From: Bacillus sp. FJAT-42315 | Lineage (GTDB): Bacteria; Bacillota; Bacilli; Bacillales; Domibacillaceae | Length of the DNA: 47,864 nucleotides | Assembly (NCBI RefSeq): GCF_002797375.1 | Contig: NZ_KZ454941.1 | Coordinates: 1,643,216 to 1,691,079, forward strand | Direction of reading: 5' to 3' | Shown: positions 34,610 to 44,718 of the stretch, in pieces | Layout of the letters: each line of letters opens with the position of its first letter | Numbering within the stretch: the stretch's first letter is position 1 | Notes under the pieces: model-generated | What the model was told of the DNA's origin: nothing | Database searches by the model: none | The model's input: the letters and a program-made list of their open reading frames with translations, nothing else | Translations under genes and position numbers: made by a program

Positions 34610-36088
34610 GTGGAAAAAACAGATGTTTTTAAAGATATAGCGGAACGCACAGGAGGAGATATATATTTAGGTGTGGTAGGGGCTGTTCGAACAGGAAAAT
34701 CAACGTTTATTAAGAAATTTATGGAGCAACTAGTGCTTCCAAAAATAGAAAACGAAGCAGAACGAGCTCGTGCGCTTGATGAACTGCCACAAAGTGCAGC
34801 AGGAAAAACAATCATGACGACTGAACCTAAATTTGTGCCAAATCAGGCGATCTCCATTCAAGTAGACGATGGCCTTGATGTGAATATCCGCCTTGTTGAT
34901 TGTGTAGGGTATGTGATCCCAGAAGCAAAAGGATATGAGGATGAAAACGGGCCTAGAATGATTAATACGCCTTGGTTTGAAGAGCCGATTCCATTTCATG
35001 AAGCAGCGGAAATAGGCACTCGTAAAGTGATTCAGGAGCATTCTACGATTGGTGTAGTGGTTACTACGGATGGTACCGTTGGAGAGATTCCTAGAGAGAA
35101 TTATTTAGATGCAGAAGAGCGAATTATCGCGGAATTAAAGGAAGTTGGGAAACCGTTTATTATGATTGTCAACTCCGCTAGACCGTTTCATCCAGAAACA
35201 GACCAATTAAGAGACAGCTTAATAGAGAAATATGATATCCCGGTTCTATCCATGTCTGTCGAAAGTATGAGAGAAACTGATGTGATTAATGTGCTTAGAG
35301 AAGCATTATTTGAATTTCCAGTTCATGAAGTGAATGTGAACTTACCAGGTTGGGTTATGGTATTAAAAGATAGTCATTGGCTTCGAGGGCATTATCAAGA
35401 GGCTATTAAAGAAACGGTGCAGGATATTAAGCGTCTTCGTGATGTTGATCGCATTGTTCAGCAATTCGATGATTATGAATTTATTGAAAGTGCAGGGTTA
35501 GCAGGAATGGATATGGGGCAAGGTATCGCAGAAATTGATTTGTTTGCGCCAGATGAACTGTATGATCAAGTATTAAAGGAAATCGTAGGAGTCGATATCC
35601 GCGGGAAGGATCACTTGCTTGAATTAATGCAAGATTTTGCGAATGCCAAAAGGGAATATGACCAAGTGTCCGATGCGTTAAGAATGGTGAAACAGACAGG
35701 GTATGGCGTGGCTGCGCCTTCTCTTGAAGATATGAGTCTTGATGAACCGGAAATCATTCGTCAAGGATCTCGATTTGGGGTTCGATTAAAAGCGGTTGCC
35801 CCATCTATTCACATGATTAAAGTTGATGTAGAGTCCGAGTTTTCACCTATCATTGGAACGGAGAAACAAAGCGAAGAGCTTGTTCGCTATTTAATGCAAG
35901 ACTTTGAAGATGATCCATTATCCATTTGGAACTCCGATATTTTCGGTCGAAATTTAAGCTCAATTGTGAGAGAAGGAATTCAAGGGAAATTAGCGTTAAT
36001 GCCGGAAAATGCAAGGTATAAGTTGAAAGAAACGTTAGAGCGAATCATTAACGAAGGTTCAGGGGGGATGATCGCTATTATTTTATAA
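34610..36088 (+). CDS. spoIVA: stage IV sporulation protein SpoIVA, coat basement ATPase
   Basis: The 492-residue protein has the same length and nearly the same sequence as B. subtilis SpoIVA. The N-terminal ATPase domain has Walker A GAVRTGKST (about residues 24-32), a DCVGY Walker B-like motif and a TTDGT segment; middle and C-terminal domains follow, ending LIAIIL-like (GGMIAIIL), the region bound by SpoVM. It polymerises with ATP hydrolysis into the shell on which the coat is built. The GTG start has GGGAGGGA upstream. A sigma-E promoter lies 60 bases before it. Confidence 0.97.
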   Translation: MEKTDVFKDIAERTGGDIYLGVVGAVRTGKSTFIKKFMEQLVLPKIENEAERARALDELPQSAAGKTIMTTEPKFVPNQAISIQVDDGLDVNIRLVDCVGYVIPEAKGYEDENGPRMINTPWFEEPIPFHEAAEIGTRKVIQEHSTIGVVVTTDGTVGEIPRENYLDAEERIIAELKEVGKPFIMIVNSARPFHPETDQLRDSLIEKYDIPVLSMSVESMRETDVINVLREALFEFPVHEVNVNLPGWVMVLKDSHWLRGHYQEAIKETVQDIKRLRDVDRIVQQFDDYEFIESAGLAGMDMGQGIAEIDLFAPDELYDQVLKEIVGVDIRGKDHLLELMQDFANAKREYDQVSDALRMVKQTGYGVAAPSLEDMSLDEPEIIRQGSRFGVRLKAVAPSIHMIKVDVESEFSPIIGTEKQSEELVRYLMQDFEDDPLSIWNSDIFGRNLSSIVREGIQGKLALMPENARYKLKETLERIINEGSGGMIAIIL

Positions 36089-36100
36089 ATATATTGATGC

Positions 36101-36138
36101 CCAGACTCTCTACTAAAGGAGGGTCTGCTTTGTATTTT
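36101..36138 (+). terminator. terminator after spoIVA
   Basis: CAGACTCTC (36102-36110) pairs with GAGGGTCTG (36119-36127) with one wobble, followed by the T-rich CTTTGTATTTTTT. Confidence 0.7.
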
Positions 36139-36181
36139 TTAACTAAAGATGAAAGAAAGCTTAAAACTTAAGGGATTCTGC

Positions 36182-36210
36182 TTGATAAGCCATTTCTTAT
36201 GTGATAATCT
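36182..36210 (+). promoter_or_regulatory. sigma-A promoter of hbs
   Basis: TTGATA (36182-36187), 17 bases, TAATCT (36205-36210) with a TGA extension. The leader to hbs is about 140 bases; a second weaker start may lie near TATAGA at 36263, as B. subtilis hbs has two promoters. Confidence 0.65.
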
Positions 36211-36355
36211 TTTAACAGAATTAATGTAGAAACATTGATTTGATAGCTTTTTTTTAGTTTTATGTATAGAATTAGAAAAAATAGCTTACTAATGAAAGTA
36301 ATGGATTGAAATACAAAACTTTCGTTTAATACCCCCTTGGGAGGAGGTGAATGGC

Positions 36356-36628
36356 ATGAATAAAACAGATTTAATTAATCAAGTTGCAGAAGCAGCTGAA
36401 CTTTCTAAAAAAGATGCGACTAAAGCGGTTGAGGCCGTTTTTGATGCCATCCAAAACACGTTAGCAAACGGCGATAAAGTTCAATTGATCGGTTTCGGTA
36501 ACTTCGAAGTGCGTGAACGTTCTGCTCGTAAAGGACGCAACCCTCAAACAGGTGAGGAAATTGAAATCGCTGCTAGCAAAGTGCCTGCGTTTAAACCAGG
36601 TAAAGCATTGAAAGATGCGGTAAAATAA
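36356..36628 (+). CDS. hbs: DNA-binding protein HU (HBsu)
   Basis: A 90-residue HU protein that bends and compacts DNA as a dimer. The family signature [21 protein letters not shown] lies at residues 46-65 and includes the beta-arm. The start ATG at 36356 is set by a near-perfect Shine-Dalgarno AGGAGGTGA (36342-36350); a GTG inside that site is not the start. In B. subtilis the equally strong site protects hbs mRNA from RNase J. A terminator follows. Confidence 0.97.
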   Translation: MNKTDLINQVAEAAELSKKDATKAVEAVFDAIQNTLANGDKVQLIGFGNFEVRERSARKGRNPQTGEEIEIAASKVPAFKPGKALKDAVK

Positions 36629-36650
36629 TTACATAGCCTGTTGGCTAATA

Positions 36651-36677
36651 GGAGACCTCACAAAGGTCTCCTTTTTT
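36651..36677 (+). terminator. terminator after hbs
   Basis: GGAGACCT-CACAA-AGGTCTCC is a perfect 8-bp stem followed by six T residues. Confidence 0.92.
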
Positions 36678-36807
36678 AATAGGTGCCTTCCGCTTTTCTG
36701 TGTTCACACACTTCTCTTTGATGTGGTTGTTGGGTTGTGCTAATATTTATATTGTTATAGTGTAAATGAATATTTTATTTAACGTGGATGGAGAGGGTTG
36801 TATAGAT

Positions 36808-37374
36808 ATGGCTGAAGTAAATCGTGCTCAAATTGAGGAAGCAGTTAGATTAATATTAGAAGCAGTAGGGGAAGATCCAAACCGTGAAGGGCTTTTAGAT
36901 ACGCCTAAGCGGGTAGCGAAGATGTATGAAGAGGTCTTTTCTGGTTTAAATAAAGATCCGAAAGAATATTTTGAAACGGTTTTTGGGGAAGACTATGAGG
37001 AATTGGTCTTAGTTAAAGATATACCTTTTTATTCGATGTGTGAGCATCATCTCGTACCTTTCTTTGGTCACGCTCATGTAGCTTATTTCCCTAAAAATGG
37101 AAAGGTTACAGGCTTAAGTAAGTTAGCGCGCGCGGTGGAAACAGTCGCGAGACGTCCACAATTACAGGAGCGTATTACTTCTGAAGTGGCTGATGCGATT
37201 ATGGAAACGCTTGAGCCGCATGGCGTGATGGTTGTAGTTGAGGCGGAGCATATGTGTATGGCGATGCGCGGAGTGAAAAAACCTGGTTCTAAAACGGTAA
37301 CGACGGCTGCCCGAGGGAATTATGCGGATGATGTGCACGCTCGTTCTGAATTGTTGCAATTAATCAAGGCTTAA
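36808..37374 (+). CDS. folE: GTP cyclohydrolase I
   Basis: A 188-residue enzyme converting GTP to 7,8-dihydroneopterin triphosphate, the first step of folate synthesis. Zinc and active-site residues are in [12 protein letters not shown] and [14 protein letters not shown], with [11 protein letters not shown] and [15 protein letters not shown] typical of the family. ATG 36808 matches the start of B. subtilis FolE (MtrA); an ATG at 36766 would add 14 residues. It is upstream of mtrB, the classical mtrAB pair, 22 bases apart. Confidence 0.95.
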   Translation: MAEVNRAQIEEAVRLILEAVGEDPNREGLLDTPKRVAKMYEEVFSGLNKDPKEYFETVFGEDYEELVLVKDIPFYSMCEHHLVPFFGHAHVAYFPKNGKVTGLSKLARAVETVARRPQLQERITSEVADAIMETLEPHGVMVVVEAEHMCMAMRGVKKPGSKTVTTAARGNYADDVHARSELLQLIKA

Positions 37375-37396
37375 GAAGAGGAAGGTATGATGAAGC

Positions 37397-37627
37397 ATGA
37401 AGCTAAACCAAGCGGATTACATCATGATTCGCGCGCTTGAAGATGGTGTAAATGTGATCGGGTTAACAAGAGGGTCAGACACACGTTTCCATCACTCGGA
37501 AAAGCTAGACCGAGGTGAAGTGATGGTTGCTCAATTCACAGAGCATACTTCCGCCATTAAAGTCCGTGGCAAAGCTGAAATTGTGACAAGTTTTGGACAA
37601 ATGGAAAGTGGAAGTGTGAAAGAATAG
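37397..37627 (+). CDS. mtrB: trp RNA-binding attenuation protein TRAP
   Basis: A 76-residue protein matching TRAP. The conserved core [27 protein letters not shown]-type region (residues 16-43, here seen with FHHSEKL and the TRG loop) holds the tryptophan-binding site, and [15 protein letters not shown] carries the KKR-type RNA-binding residues in the family. It forms an 11-mer that binds G/UAG repeats in trp leaders when tryptophan is high. Notably the trp operon is missing from its usual site in this window (between aroH and hisC). Confidence 0.95.
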   Translation: MKLNQADYIMIRALEDGVNVIGLTRGSDTRFHHSEKLDRGEVMVAQFTEHTSAIKVRGKAEIVTSFGQMESGSVKE

Positions 37628-37783
37628 GCTGGAATAAGCAGAAGGCAATGATCGTGCTGGGCTTCTCTACTAACGTCAACATATAGTACTCCCTTAGTAT
37701 TTAGGCTATATCAAGACGGTGGAGAAGGCTGGCTCTTTTATATTTATTCACAGAGGGTTAGAAACAATTTTTATCTGTTTAAT
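37628..37783 (+). other. structured gene-free stretch between mtrB and hepS
   Basis: No gene is seen. The segment CTTCTC (37672) can pair with GAGAAG (37721), enclosing an inner TATAG / CTATA stem around 37681-37712, and then a TTTTAT run, so this is probably the mtrB terminator. AGAAG at 37641 could instead pair with CTTCT at 37672. Whether these alternatives mean regulation is unknown. Confidence 0.35.
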
Positions 37784-37814
37784 TTACTGACATCTGTTCG
37801 TATTTAGTCAGTAA
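37784..37814. promoter_or_regulatory. perfect dyad before the hepS promoter, possible operator
   Basis: TTACTGAC (37784-37791) and GTCAGTAA (37807-37814) are exact inverted repeats 15 bases apart. They end 6 bases before the -10 box of hepS, so a protein bound here would cover the -35 region. Confidence 0.4.
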
Positions 37815-37817
37815 GTG

Positions 37818-37826
37818 TGGTATAAT
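37818..37826 (+). promoter_or_regulatory. extended -10 promoter of hepS-menG-hepT
   Basis: TGGTATAAT is a perfect -10 with TGn extension, about 75 bases before hepS. No good -35 is seen; the region is occupied by the dyad. Confidence 0.6.
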
Positions 37827-37899
37827 ATTGCTTGTTTTATAGCATGATGAAATGATAATAATACATAATAAAAAGAAACGGGATTAAGGGGTTAAGACG

Positions 37900-38700
37900 A
37901 TGACTGAATGGCTAGAACAAAAATCATTAATTGAACAAGAGGTGCAATATAAACTTTCCTTCCCTTATTTGCGAAAGTATATCGACAAGCCGGATATTGA
38001 CGAAACTCGTCTGATGGTCTTAATGTTTCCATTTAATGGAGAGTGTTTGTCAACCTCTGAAACAAAACAATATATTACAACTGCCACGCTGATTCAAATC
38101 GCTCTTGATACCCATGAAAAAGTGACAGCTTCTTCAAGTGATATTTTGAAAGAACAACAACTAACCGTATTGGCTGGGGATTATTTTAGTGGTTTGTATT
38201 ATCAAATTCTCGCTGATTTGAATGATGTTCATATGATTCGAACGCTTGCGGATGCAGTAAAAAGTATTAATGAAAATAAAATAGCTTTATATCAAAATGA
38301 ACGATATTCAGTGGAATCGATCATGGATAGCGTTTATAAAATAGAGACTGAAATTGTAGAGAGGTTTTATCGATTCTTCAATGTTCAACATCTTTTTTCA
38401 GGGGTTTCGCACGTGCTGTTTGTCAAAAGATTATTGAGAGAAAAGGAAGCCTTTCTTTCAGGTGAAAAAGCCATTATTATGGATTCACTTAAACAGCTGA
38501 AGTTTCCTGAAGTTAAAGGATCGCTTTCACTGGAACAGCAGCGAAGTCTTTTTCAACTTTGCGAAGAATATATCATGAAAGCACGAGCAGCTGTCGAACG
38601 AACAATGAATACAGAGTTTGCTCATGAACCGATCCTTCATCTTTTCGAAAGAATGTCAATAGAGTTTTTTGGGAATAAAACTTATGTGGAAGAAGGGTAA
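37900..38700 (+). CDS. hepS: heptaprenyl diphosphate synthase component I (HepS)
   Basis: A 266-residue all-helical protein of the HEPPP synthase component 1 family. It has no aspartate-rich motif and serves as the small regulatory subunit that with HepT makes the C35 chain of menaquinone-7. Recognisable segments are KLSFPYLRKYIDKPDIDETRL and VLAGDYFSGLYYQILA. It precedes menG and hepT as in Bacillus. AAGGGG is the RBS. The sequence of this family is poorly conserved, so context carries part of the call. Confidence 0.9.
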   Translation: MTEWLEQKSLIEQEVQYKLSFPYLRKYIDKPDIDETRLMVLMFPFNGECLSTSETKQYITTATLIQIALDTHEKVTASSSDILKEQQLTVLAGDYFSGLYYQILADLNDVHMIRTLADAVKSINENKIALYQNERYSVESIMDSVYKIETEIVERFYRFFNVQHLFSGVSHVLFVKRLLREKEAFLSGEKAIIMDSLKQLKFPEVKGSLSLEQQRSLFQLCEEYIMKARAAVERTMNTEFAHEPILHLFERMSIEFFGNKTYVEEG

Positions 38701-38703
38701 ATA

Positions 38704-39411
38704 ATGCAACAATCGAAGGAAGAAAGAGTACATGGGGTCTTTGAGAAGATTTCGAGTAATTATGACCATATGAATTCTTTAATTAGCTTTCAGCAGCATA
38801 AACGCTGGAGAAATGATACGATGAAACGGATGGCGGTCAAAAAAGGGGCTAAGGCTCTCGACGTATGTTGCGGAACAGGGGATTGGACAATGGCCCTTGC
38901 TGAAGTTGTCGGAGAAGAAGGGAAAGTCGTTGGGCTTGATTTCAGTCATAATATGCTAGAGGTCGGTCGCGAAAAAGTGAAAGCAGCTCGTTTATCTCAA
39001 GTAGATATGATCCAAGGGAATGCGATGGAGCTTCCATTTGAGGACAATACATTTGATTATGTGACCATCGGCTTTGGATTGCGCAACGTCCCGGATTACA
39101 TGCACGTTTTGAAAGAAATGAATCGAGTGTTAAAACCGGGTGGCATGGCGGTATGTCTTGAAACTTCTCAGCCGACGATGATTGGTTATCGCCAGCTATA
39201 CTTTTTATATTTCCGCTTTATTATGCCGATGTTCGGCAAGTTATTTGCGAAAAGTTACCAAGAATATTCTTGGTTGCAAGAATCTGCGCGCGACTTCCCT
39301 GGCATGAAGGAGCTAGCTCGTATGTTTGAACAGGCAGGATTGGTTAATGTTAGCTACAAGTCTCATACCGGTGGAGTAGCAGCAACCCATATTGGTTATA
39401 AACAAAAGTAA
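38704..39411 (+). CDS. menG: demethylmenaquinone methyltransferase MenG (UbiE)
   Basis: A 235-residue SAM-dependent methyltransferase performing the last step of menaquinone synthesis. It shows the MenG/UbiE start [21 protein letters not shown], motif [16 protein letters not shown] (about residues 50-64), GLDFSHNML, and the family signature [26 protein letters not shown] around residue 120-145. It lies three bases after hepS and before hepT. Confidence 0.95.
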   Translation: MQQSKEERVHGVFEKISSNYDHMNSLISFQQHKRWRNDTMKRMAVKKGAKALDVCCGTGDWTMALAEVVGEEGKVVGLDFSHNMLEVGREKVKAARLSQVDMIQGNAMELPFEDNTFDYVTIGFGLRNVPDYMHVLKEMNRVLKPGGMAVCLETSQPTMIGYRQLYFLYFRFIMPMFGKLFAKSYQEYSWLQESARDFPGMKELARMFEQAGLVNVSYKSHTGGVAATHIGYKQK

Positions 39412-39428
39412 ATAAGTTGGGTGAAAAC

Positions 39429-40391
39429 ATGAAGTTAAATATGCTATATTCGTTCTTAAAAGCGGATATTGATTTAATTGAAAAAGAACTGGAACAAGCT
39501 ATCTCCTCTCAGTCGCCATCATTACGCGATGCCTCGTTGCATTTGTTGCAAGCAGGTGGCAAGCGTATTCGCCCGGTATTTGTTTTACTTTCTGCTAAAT
39601 TTGGCCAGTATGAGATTGAGAAAGTAAAACATGTTGCTGTAGCTTTAGAACTGATTCATATGGCGTCACTCGTTCATGACGATGTCATTGATAATGCCGA
39701 GCTTAGAAGAGGGCAACCGACTGTGAAGGCTGAATGGGATAATCGTTTTGCGATGTATACAGGCGATTATATTTTTGCTCGTTCGCTTGAATATATTACA
39801 AGTATCGAAAATATTGAAGCTCATCGAATTTTGTCTAGGACGATTGTGGAAGTGTGTGTAGGTGAAATTGTCCAAATTAAGGACAAATACCGATATGAGC
39901 AAAATCTGCGTGATTATTTACGGAGAATTAAACGAAAAACGGCGCTTTTAATTGCGGCTAGCTGCCAATTAGGAGCCATTGCTGCTGATGTTCCGAAAGA
40001 GGTTCATCAAAAGCTGTATCAATTTGGTTATAACGTTGGGATGGCGTTTCAAATAACGGATGATATCCTTGACTTTACCGCCACGGAAGCTCAACTTGGA
40101 AAGCCAGCTGGAAGTGATCTATGGCAAGGAAATATCACCTTGCCTGTTCTGTACGCGATGCAGGATGAGCAGTTGAAAGAGAAAATTATTCGAGTGAACG
40201 AACAGACCACGAAAGCCGAAATGAATGAAATCATCACATTATTGAAACGAAGTGATGCGATTGAACGTTCGCATGCATTGAGTCAGCGCTATTTAAATCG
40301 GGCATTAGACATATTGAAGGAACTACCTTCTAATCGCAATAAAAAAGCATTGCGCGATATCGCCAAATATATCGGCAAGCGAAAATACTAG
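39429..40391 (+). CDS. hepT: heptaprenyl diphosphate synthase component II (HepT)
   Basis: A 320-residue trans-polyprenyl synthase subunit. The first aspartate-rich motif is LVHDDVIDNAELRRG (DDxxD-type) near residue 80, the second QITDDILDFT near residue 210; GGKRIRPVF and the C-terminal KYIGKRKY are typical of Bacillus HepT. The small side chains before the first motif allow a long product. ATG 39429 is chosen over TTG 39417 because the GGGTGA site lies just before it and the N-terminus fits. It completes the hepS-menG-hepT operon. Confidence 0.95.
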   Translation: MKLNMLYSFLKADIDLIEKELEQAISSQSPSLRDASLHLLQAGGKRIRPVFVLLSAKFGQYEIEKVKHVAVALELIHMASLVHDDVIDNAELRRGQPTVKAEWDNRFAMYTGDYIFARSLEYITSIENIEAHRILSRTIVEVCVGEIVQIKDKYRYEQNLRDYLRRIKRKTALLIAASCQLGAIAADVPKEVHQKLYQFGYNVGMAFQITDDILDFTATEAQLGKPAGSDLWQGNITLPVLYAMQDEQLKEKIIRVNEQTTKAEMNEIITLLKRSDAIERSHALSQRYLNRALDILKELPSNRNKKALRDIAKYIGKRKY

Positions 40392-40407
40392 TTTTTTGAC
40401 GAAAACA

Positions 40408-40436
40408 TTGTCAAGTTGAGCAATCAATGTTACTAT
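40408..40436 (+). promoter_or_regulatory. sigma-A promoter of ndk
   Basis: TTGTCA (40408-40413), 17 bases, TACTAT (40431-40436). TTGAC-N9-GTCAA at 40396-40414 forms a small dyad over the -35 box. Confidence 0.6.
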
Positions 40437-40489
40437 TTTGAAGGATTCATTATTTTTAAATAAACTTACATAAAATAGGAGTGACTATA

Positions 40490-40936
40490 ATGGAAAAAAC
40501 ATACTTAATGGTTAAGCCAGACGGCGTACAAAGAGGACTAATTGGTGAGATCGTTGCTCGTTTTGAGCAAAAAGGTTTCCAACTAGTTGGAGCGAAATTA
40601 ATGAGCGTTTCTAAAGAAACAGCTGAACAACATTATGCAGAGCATAAAGAGCGTCCTTTCTTCGGTGAATTAGTAGACTTCATCACTTCAAGCCCAGTGT
40701 TTGCAATGGTTTGGGAAGGTGAAAATGTGATTGCGACAGCTCGTCAAATGATGGGTGCAACTAACCCGAAAGATGCAGCTCCAGGAACAATCCGTGGCGA
40801 CTTCGGTATCACTGTTGGTAAAAACATTATCCATGGTTCTGACTCTCCAGAAAGCGCAGAAAGAGAAATCGCGATTTTCTTCAAAGAAGAAGAATTAACG
40901 ACTTACAGCAAACCAGTAAATGAGTGGATCTACTAA
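40490..40936 (+). CDS. ndk: nucleoside diphosphate kinase
   Basis: A 148-residue enzyme equalising nucleoside di- and triphosphates. The start [16 protein letters not shown] and the phosphohistidine motif [16 protein letters not shown] (His near residue 115) are present. The ATG at 40490 follows AGGAGTGA; a GTG inside that RBS (40481) is not the start. Codons look strongly biased, as for an abundant protein. Single gene with own promoter and terminator. Confidence 0.97.
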   Translation: MEKTYLMVKPDGVQRGLIGEIVARFEQKGFQLVGAKLMSVSKETAEQHYAEHKERPFFGELVDFITSSPVFAMVWEGENVIATARQMMGATNPKDAAPGTIRGDFGITVGKNIIHGSDSPESAEREIAIFFKEEELTTYSKPVNEWIY

Positions 40937-40945
40937 TTGCTATTT

Positions 40946-40974
40946 AAAACACTGTCTACGGGCAGTGTTTTTTA
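40946..40974 (+). terminator. terminator after ndk
   Basis: AAAACACTG-TCTACGGG-CAGTGTTTT is a 9-bp stem with a T-rich right side. Confidence 0.88.
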
Positions 40975-40993
40975 TATTTGTCCAAAACAGCTA

Positions 40994-41021
40994 TTGTGCT
41001 ACTTCGATGTTACGATATAAT
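40994..41021 (+). promoter_or_regulatory. sigma-A promoter of cheR
   Basis: TTGTGC (40994-40999), 16 bases, TATAAT (41016-41021), about 55 bases before cheR. Confidence 0.55.
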
Positions 41022-41073
41022 AAGACAAAAGAACTACAATTTATGCCAATTATTCAATAGGGAGAGGAAATAG

Positions 41074-41865
<792 letters not shown>

Positions 41866-41881
41866 TATGTTAAGGAACATG

Positions 41882-41909
41882 GAGACCTATATTTTTAGGT
41901 CTCTATTCT
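41882..41909 (+). terminator. terminator after cheR
   Basis: GAGACCTA-TATTTT-TAGGTCTC, an 8-bp perfect stem followed by TATTCTTAT. It separates cheR from the aro operon. Confidence 0.75.
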
Positions 41910-42065
41910 TATATATGAATAATTTTTTTGAAAATATCATGAATTGTGACAAATACATCGGTAGTTATGGTAAAATCTCAAAAAGTACATAAGTGTATGG
42001 AAATTTTCAAAAAATGTGTTATAGTGTTACATAACCGCTTTAACGAGTTGAAGGGAGAAAGTGAA

Positions 42066-43238
42066 ATGAGATATTTAACAGCAGGGGAATCACACGGACC
42101 ACAGTTAACGACAATTATAGAAGGGCTACCTGCCGGGATGCCGCTTTTGGCAGAGGATATTAATATTGAGCTAAGCCGTCGTCAGAAAGGTCATGGACGA
42201 GGTCGTAGAATGCAAATTGAGAAAGATGTAGTCAGCATTAAAAGTGGAGTGCGTCATGGATACACACTTGGTTCGCCAGTCTCGTTAGTAGTTGAAAATG
42301 ATGACTGGAAGCATTGGACAAAAATTATGGGGATTGAGCCGCTAGACGAAAATGAAGAGGAAGAAGTAAAGCGTCAAATTACTCGCCCGCGTCCTGGACA
42401 TGCGGATTTAAACGGTGGAATTAAATATGGTCATCGCGATATGAGGAATGTGCTAGAGCGATCGTCCGCGCGTGAAACGACAGTGAGAGTAGCGGCTGGA
42501 GCAGTAGCTAAGAAGCTATTAAAGGTACTAGGGATCGAGATTGCTTCCCACGTCGTTGAAATTGGAGGAATTAAAGCAAAGTCAACGGATGTAGAAACGA
42601 TTGAGCAAATTCAACAACAGAGTGAGGACTCACCAGTTCGTTGTCTAGATCCTGAAGCAGAAAAGCAAATGATGCAGGCGATTGATGATGCTAAGAAAAA
42701 TGGCGATTCCATTGGCGGAATTGTTGAAGTGATTGTCGAAGGGATGCCGGTCGGTGTTGGAAGCTACGTTCATTATGATCAAAAACTAGATGCTAAAATT
42801 GCTGGAGCGATCGTTAGCATTAACGCCTTTAAAGGGGTGGAATTTGGCATCGGCTTTGAAGCAGCTGAACGGTTTGGTAGTGAAGTGCATGATGAGATTG
42901 CTTGGACGAAAGAGAAGGGTTACTACCGTAAAACGAATCGCTTAGGTGGCTTTGAAGGCGGCATGACAAACGGAATGCCGATTGTCGTTCGCGGAGTGAT
43001 GAAGCCAATTCCAACGCTTTATAAGCCGCTAGAAAGTGTCGACATTGATACGAAAGAGCCATTCACGGCAAGTATTGAGCGTTCCGATAGCTGTGCGGTA
43101 CCAGCAGCTGCTGTTGTAGCAGAAGCTGCTGTTGCTTGGGAATTAGCTTCGGCGCTTGTTAGCCAATTTTACAGTGATCGCATGGAGACGCTCATTGCTT
43201 CTGTAGAAGAATCAAAACGCTATGCAAAGGAGTTTTGA
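42066..43238 (+). CDS. aroF: chorismate synthase
   Basis: A 390-residue FMN-dependent enzyme making chorismate from EPSP, named aroF in Bacillus (aroC elsewhere). Signatures: GESHGPQLT at residue 8, [30 protein letters not shown] near residue 110 and RSSARETT. The ATG at 42066 follows GAAGGGAGAAAG; a reading from 41946 would extend back into the promoter region and is rejected. First gene of the aromatic operon in this window. Confidence 0.96.
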   Translation: MRYLTAGESHGPQLTTIIEGLPAGMPLLAEDINIELSRRQKGHGRGRRMQIEKDVVSIKSGVRHGYTLGSPVSLVVENDDWKHWTKIMGIEPLDENEEEEVKRQITRPRPGHADLNGGIKYGHRDMRNVLERSSARETTVRVAAGAVAKKLLKVLGIEIASHVVEIGGIKAKSTDVETIEQIQQQSEDSPVRCLDPEAEKQMMQAIDDAKKNGDSIGGIVEVIVEGMPVGVGSYVHYDQKLDAKIAGAIVSINAFKGVEFGIGFEAAERFGSEVHDEIAWTKEKGYYRKTNRLGGFEGGMTNGMPIVVRGVMKPIPTLYKPLESVDIDTKEPFTASIERSDSCAVPAAAVVAEAAVAWELASALVSQFYSDRMETLIASVEESKRYAKEF

Positions 43239-43240
43239 GA

Positions 43241-44332
43241 ATGCGGCAATTAATGATCGAAATGCCGAATAAGACGTATCCCGTGTACGTCGGAGAAGGG
43301 GCATTAACTAAATTAGTAGAGTTGTTTCAAGGTCCTCTTCATGAAACGACAAAAATTTTGGTCATTGCGGATGAACATGTCGCTGTTCTTCATGGAGAAA
43401 TATTAAAGAAGTCGATCCCGTCAAACGTCCCTTACGAATGGTTAACCGTTCCTAAGGGAGAAGCGGCGAAATCATTTGCCACATTCGAGGCGTGTTTAAC
43501 GTTCGCGCTCGAAAAAGGGCTGGACCGAAAATCTTGTATTCTCGCTTTTGGCGGGGGAGCAGCAGGCGACCTAGCTGGCTATGTAGCAGCAAGCTTTATG
43601 CGTGGCATTCGCTTTGTGCAAATTCCAACAACGATTTTAGCTCATGATAGTGCTGTTGGCGGAAAGGTAGCAATCAATCATCCGTTAGGTAAAAATATGA
43701 TAGGTCACTTCCATCAGCCAGAAGGGGTTCTCTATGATACACAGTTTTTGCAGACGTTGCCTGAGCATGAGGTGCGTTCTGGATTTGCTGAAGTCATTAA
43801 GCATGCGTTAATCGCAGACCCAACATTTTTACACGAGATCATGACGAAGGTGACACATCTGGATGATTTGACAGCAGACTTCCTTGCCTATTGTTTAGAA
43901 AGAGGCATTGAAATTAAAGGGAAGATTGTTGGTGAAGATGAGAGAGAACAAGGCATTCGTGCTTATTTAAACTTTGGTCATACGTATGGTCATGCGCTAG
44001 AGGCGGCTTTAGGTTATGGGAAGGTCACTCACGGAGAGGCGGTTGCCGCCGGAATGGTATACGCTCTTTCTCTTAGCCAGCAAAAAACGAGCTTAGCGTT
44101 TCGTCTAGAAGAGTTTTGCCAATGGTTACAGAATCTAGGTTATCGCTTAGATTTAAATGCATCGTTTTCATTTGAGGAGCTCCATCATTTAATGAAAAGA
44201 GACAAGAAAACGATCGGTGAACATATTCGCTTCGTTCTGTTAGAAGCGGTCGGAAAACCGGTGATTTGTGAAGTAAGCACGATGGAATTACGAGAAACGG
44301 ACCAATTAGTAAGGAAGGAAATGATGAGATGA
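43241..44332 (+). CDS. aroB: 3-dehydroquinate synthase
   Basis: A 363-residue NAD- and metal-dependent enzyme converting DAHP to 3-dehydroquinate. NAD-binding GGGAAGDLAGYVAASFMRG lies near residue 105; the substrate and metal region PTTILAHDSAVGGKVAINH and the metal ligands in GFAEVIKHALIAD and FGHTYGHALE are present. ATG 43241 has AAAGGAG upstream at the end of aroF; it begins 2 bases after the aroF stop. The stop overlaps aroH by four bases. Confidence 0.95.
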   Translation: MRQLMIEMPNKTYPVYVGEGALTKLVELFQGPLHETTKILVIADEHVAVLHGEILKKSIPSNVPYEWLTVPKGEAAKSFATFEACLTFALEKGLDRKSCILAFGGGAAGDLAGYVAASFMRGIRFVQIPTTILAHDSAVGGKVAINHPLGKNMIGHFHQPEGVLYDTQFLQTLPEHEVRSGFAEVIKHALIADPTFLHEIMTKVTHLDDLTADFLAYCLERGIEIKGKIVGEDEREQGIRAYLNFGHTYGHALEAALGYGKVTHGEAVAAGMVYALSLSQQKTSLAFRLEEFCQWLQNLGYRLDLNASFSFEELHHLMKRDKKTIGEHIRFVLLEAVGKPVICEVSTMELRETDQLVRKEMMR

Positions 44333-44700
44333 TTAGGGGGATAAGGGGAGCTACAACAGTAACAGCGAATGATGAAATAGAAATGACGGACGCAACGGAA
44401 AAGCTTTTGCGAGAGATGATTGTCGAGAATGAGCTACAACCGGACGATGTATGTTCTGTTTTTATTTCAGTGACAGAAGATCTTGCCGCCGTTTTTCCGG
44501 CGAAGGCGTTAAGGCGTTTTGATGGCTGGAGCTATGTACCAGTGATGTGCATGAAGGAAATTCCGGTGCCAGGAAGTTTAGCAAAGTGTATACGTGTGAT
44601 GATGCATGTGAATACGAAACTGACTCAATCAGAAGTGAAGCATATTTATCTAGAGCAGGCCATCAGTTTGCGCCCTGACTTACAAAAGCAAAATCATTAA
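44329..44700 (+). CDS. aroH: chorismate mutase AroH
   Basis: A 123-residue monofunctional chorismate mutase of the trimeric AroH class, converting chorismate to prephenate. Conserved residues include the Arg in MIRGIRGATT at residue 7, FPAKALRRFDGWSYVPVMCM (active-site Glu/Arg/Cys region, Cys near residue 75) and CIRVMMHV with the catalytic Arg near residue 90. ATG overlaps the aroB stop. In B. subtilis six trp genes follow; here hisC starts 18 bases later. Confidence 0.94.
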   Translation: MIRGIRGATTVTANDEIEMTDATEKLLREMIVENELQPDDVCSVFISVTEDLAAVFPAKALRRFDGWSYVPVMCMKEIPVPGSLAKCIRVMMHVNTKLTQSEVKHIYLEQAISLRPDLQKQNH

Positions 44701-44718
44701 CATAGCGGAGGGGTAGTT

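Noticed and set aside
34730-35041. 103-residue antisense ORF across spoIVA
   Set aside because: Shadow ORF without RBS, inside one of the most conserved genes of the window.
37648-37686. 12-codon ORF as a possible leader peptide before hepS
   Set aside because: The ribosome site is too close to the ATG, the codons show no regulatory amino-acid run, and hepS has its own promoter downstream.
41946-42065. Longer N-terminus for aroF
   Set aside because: Chorismate synthases begin at [11 protein letters not shown]; the extra part covers promoter-like sequence and has no RBS.
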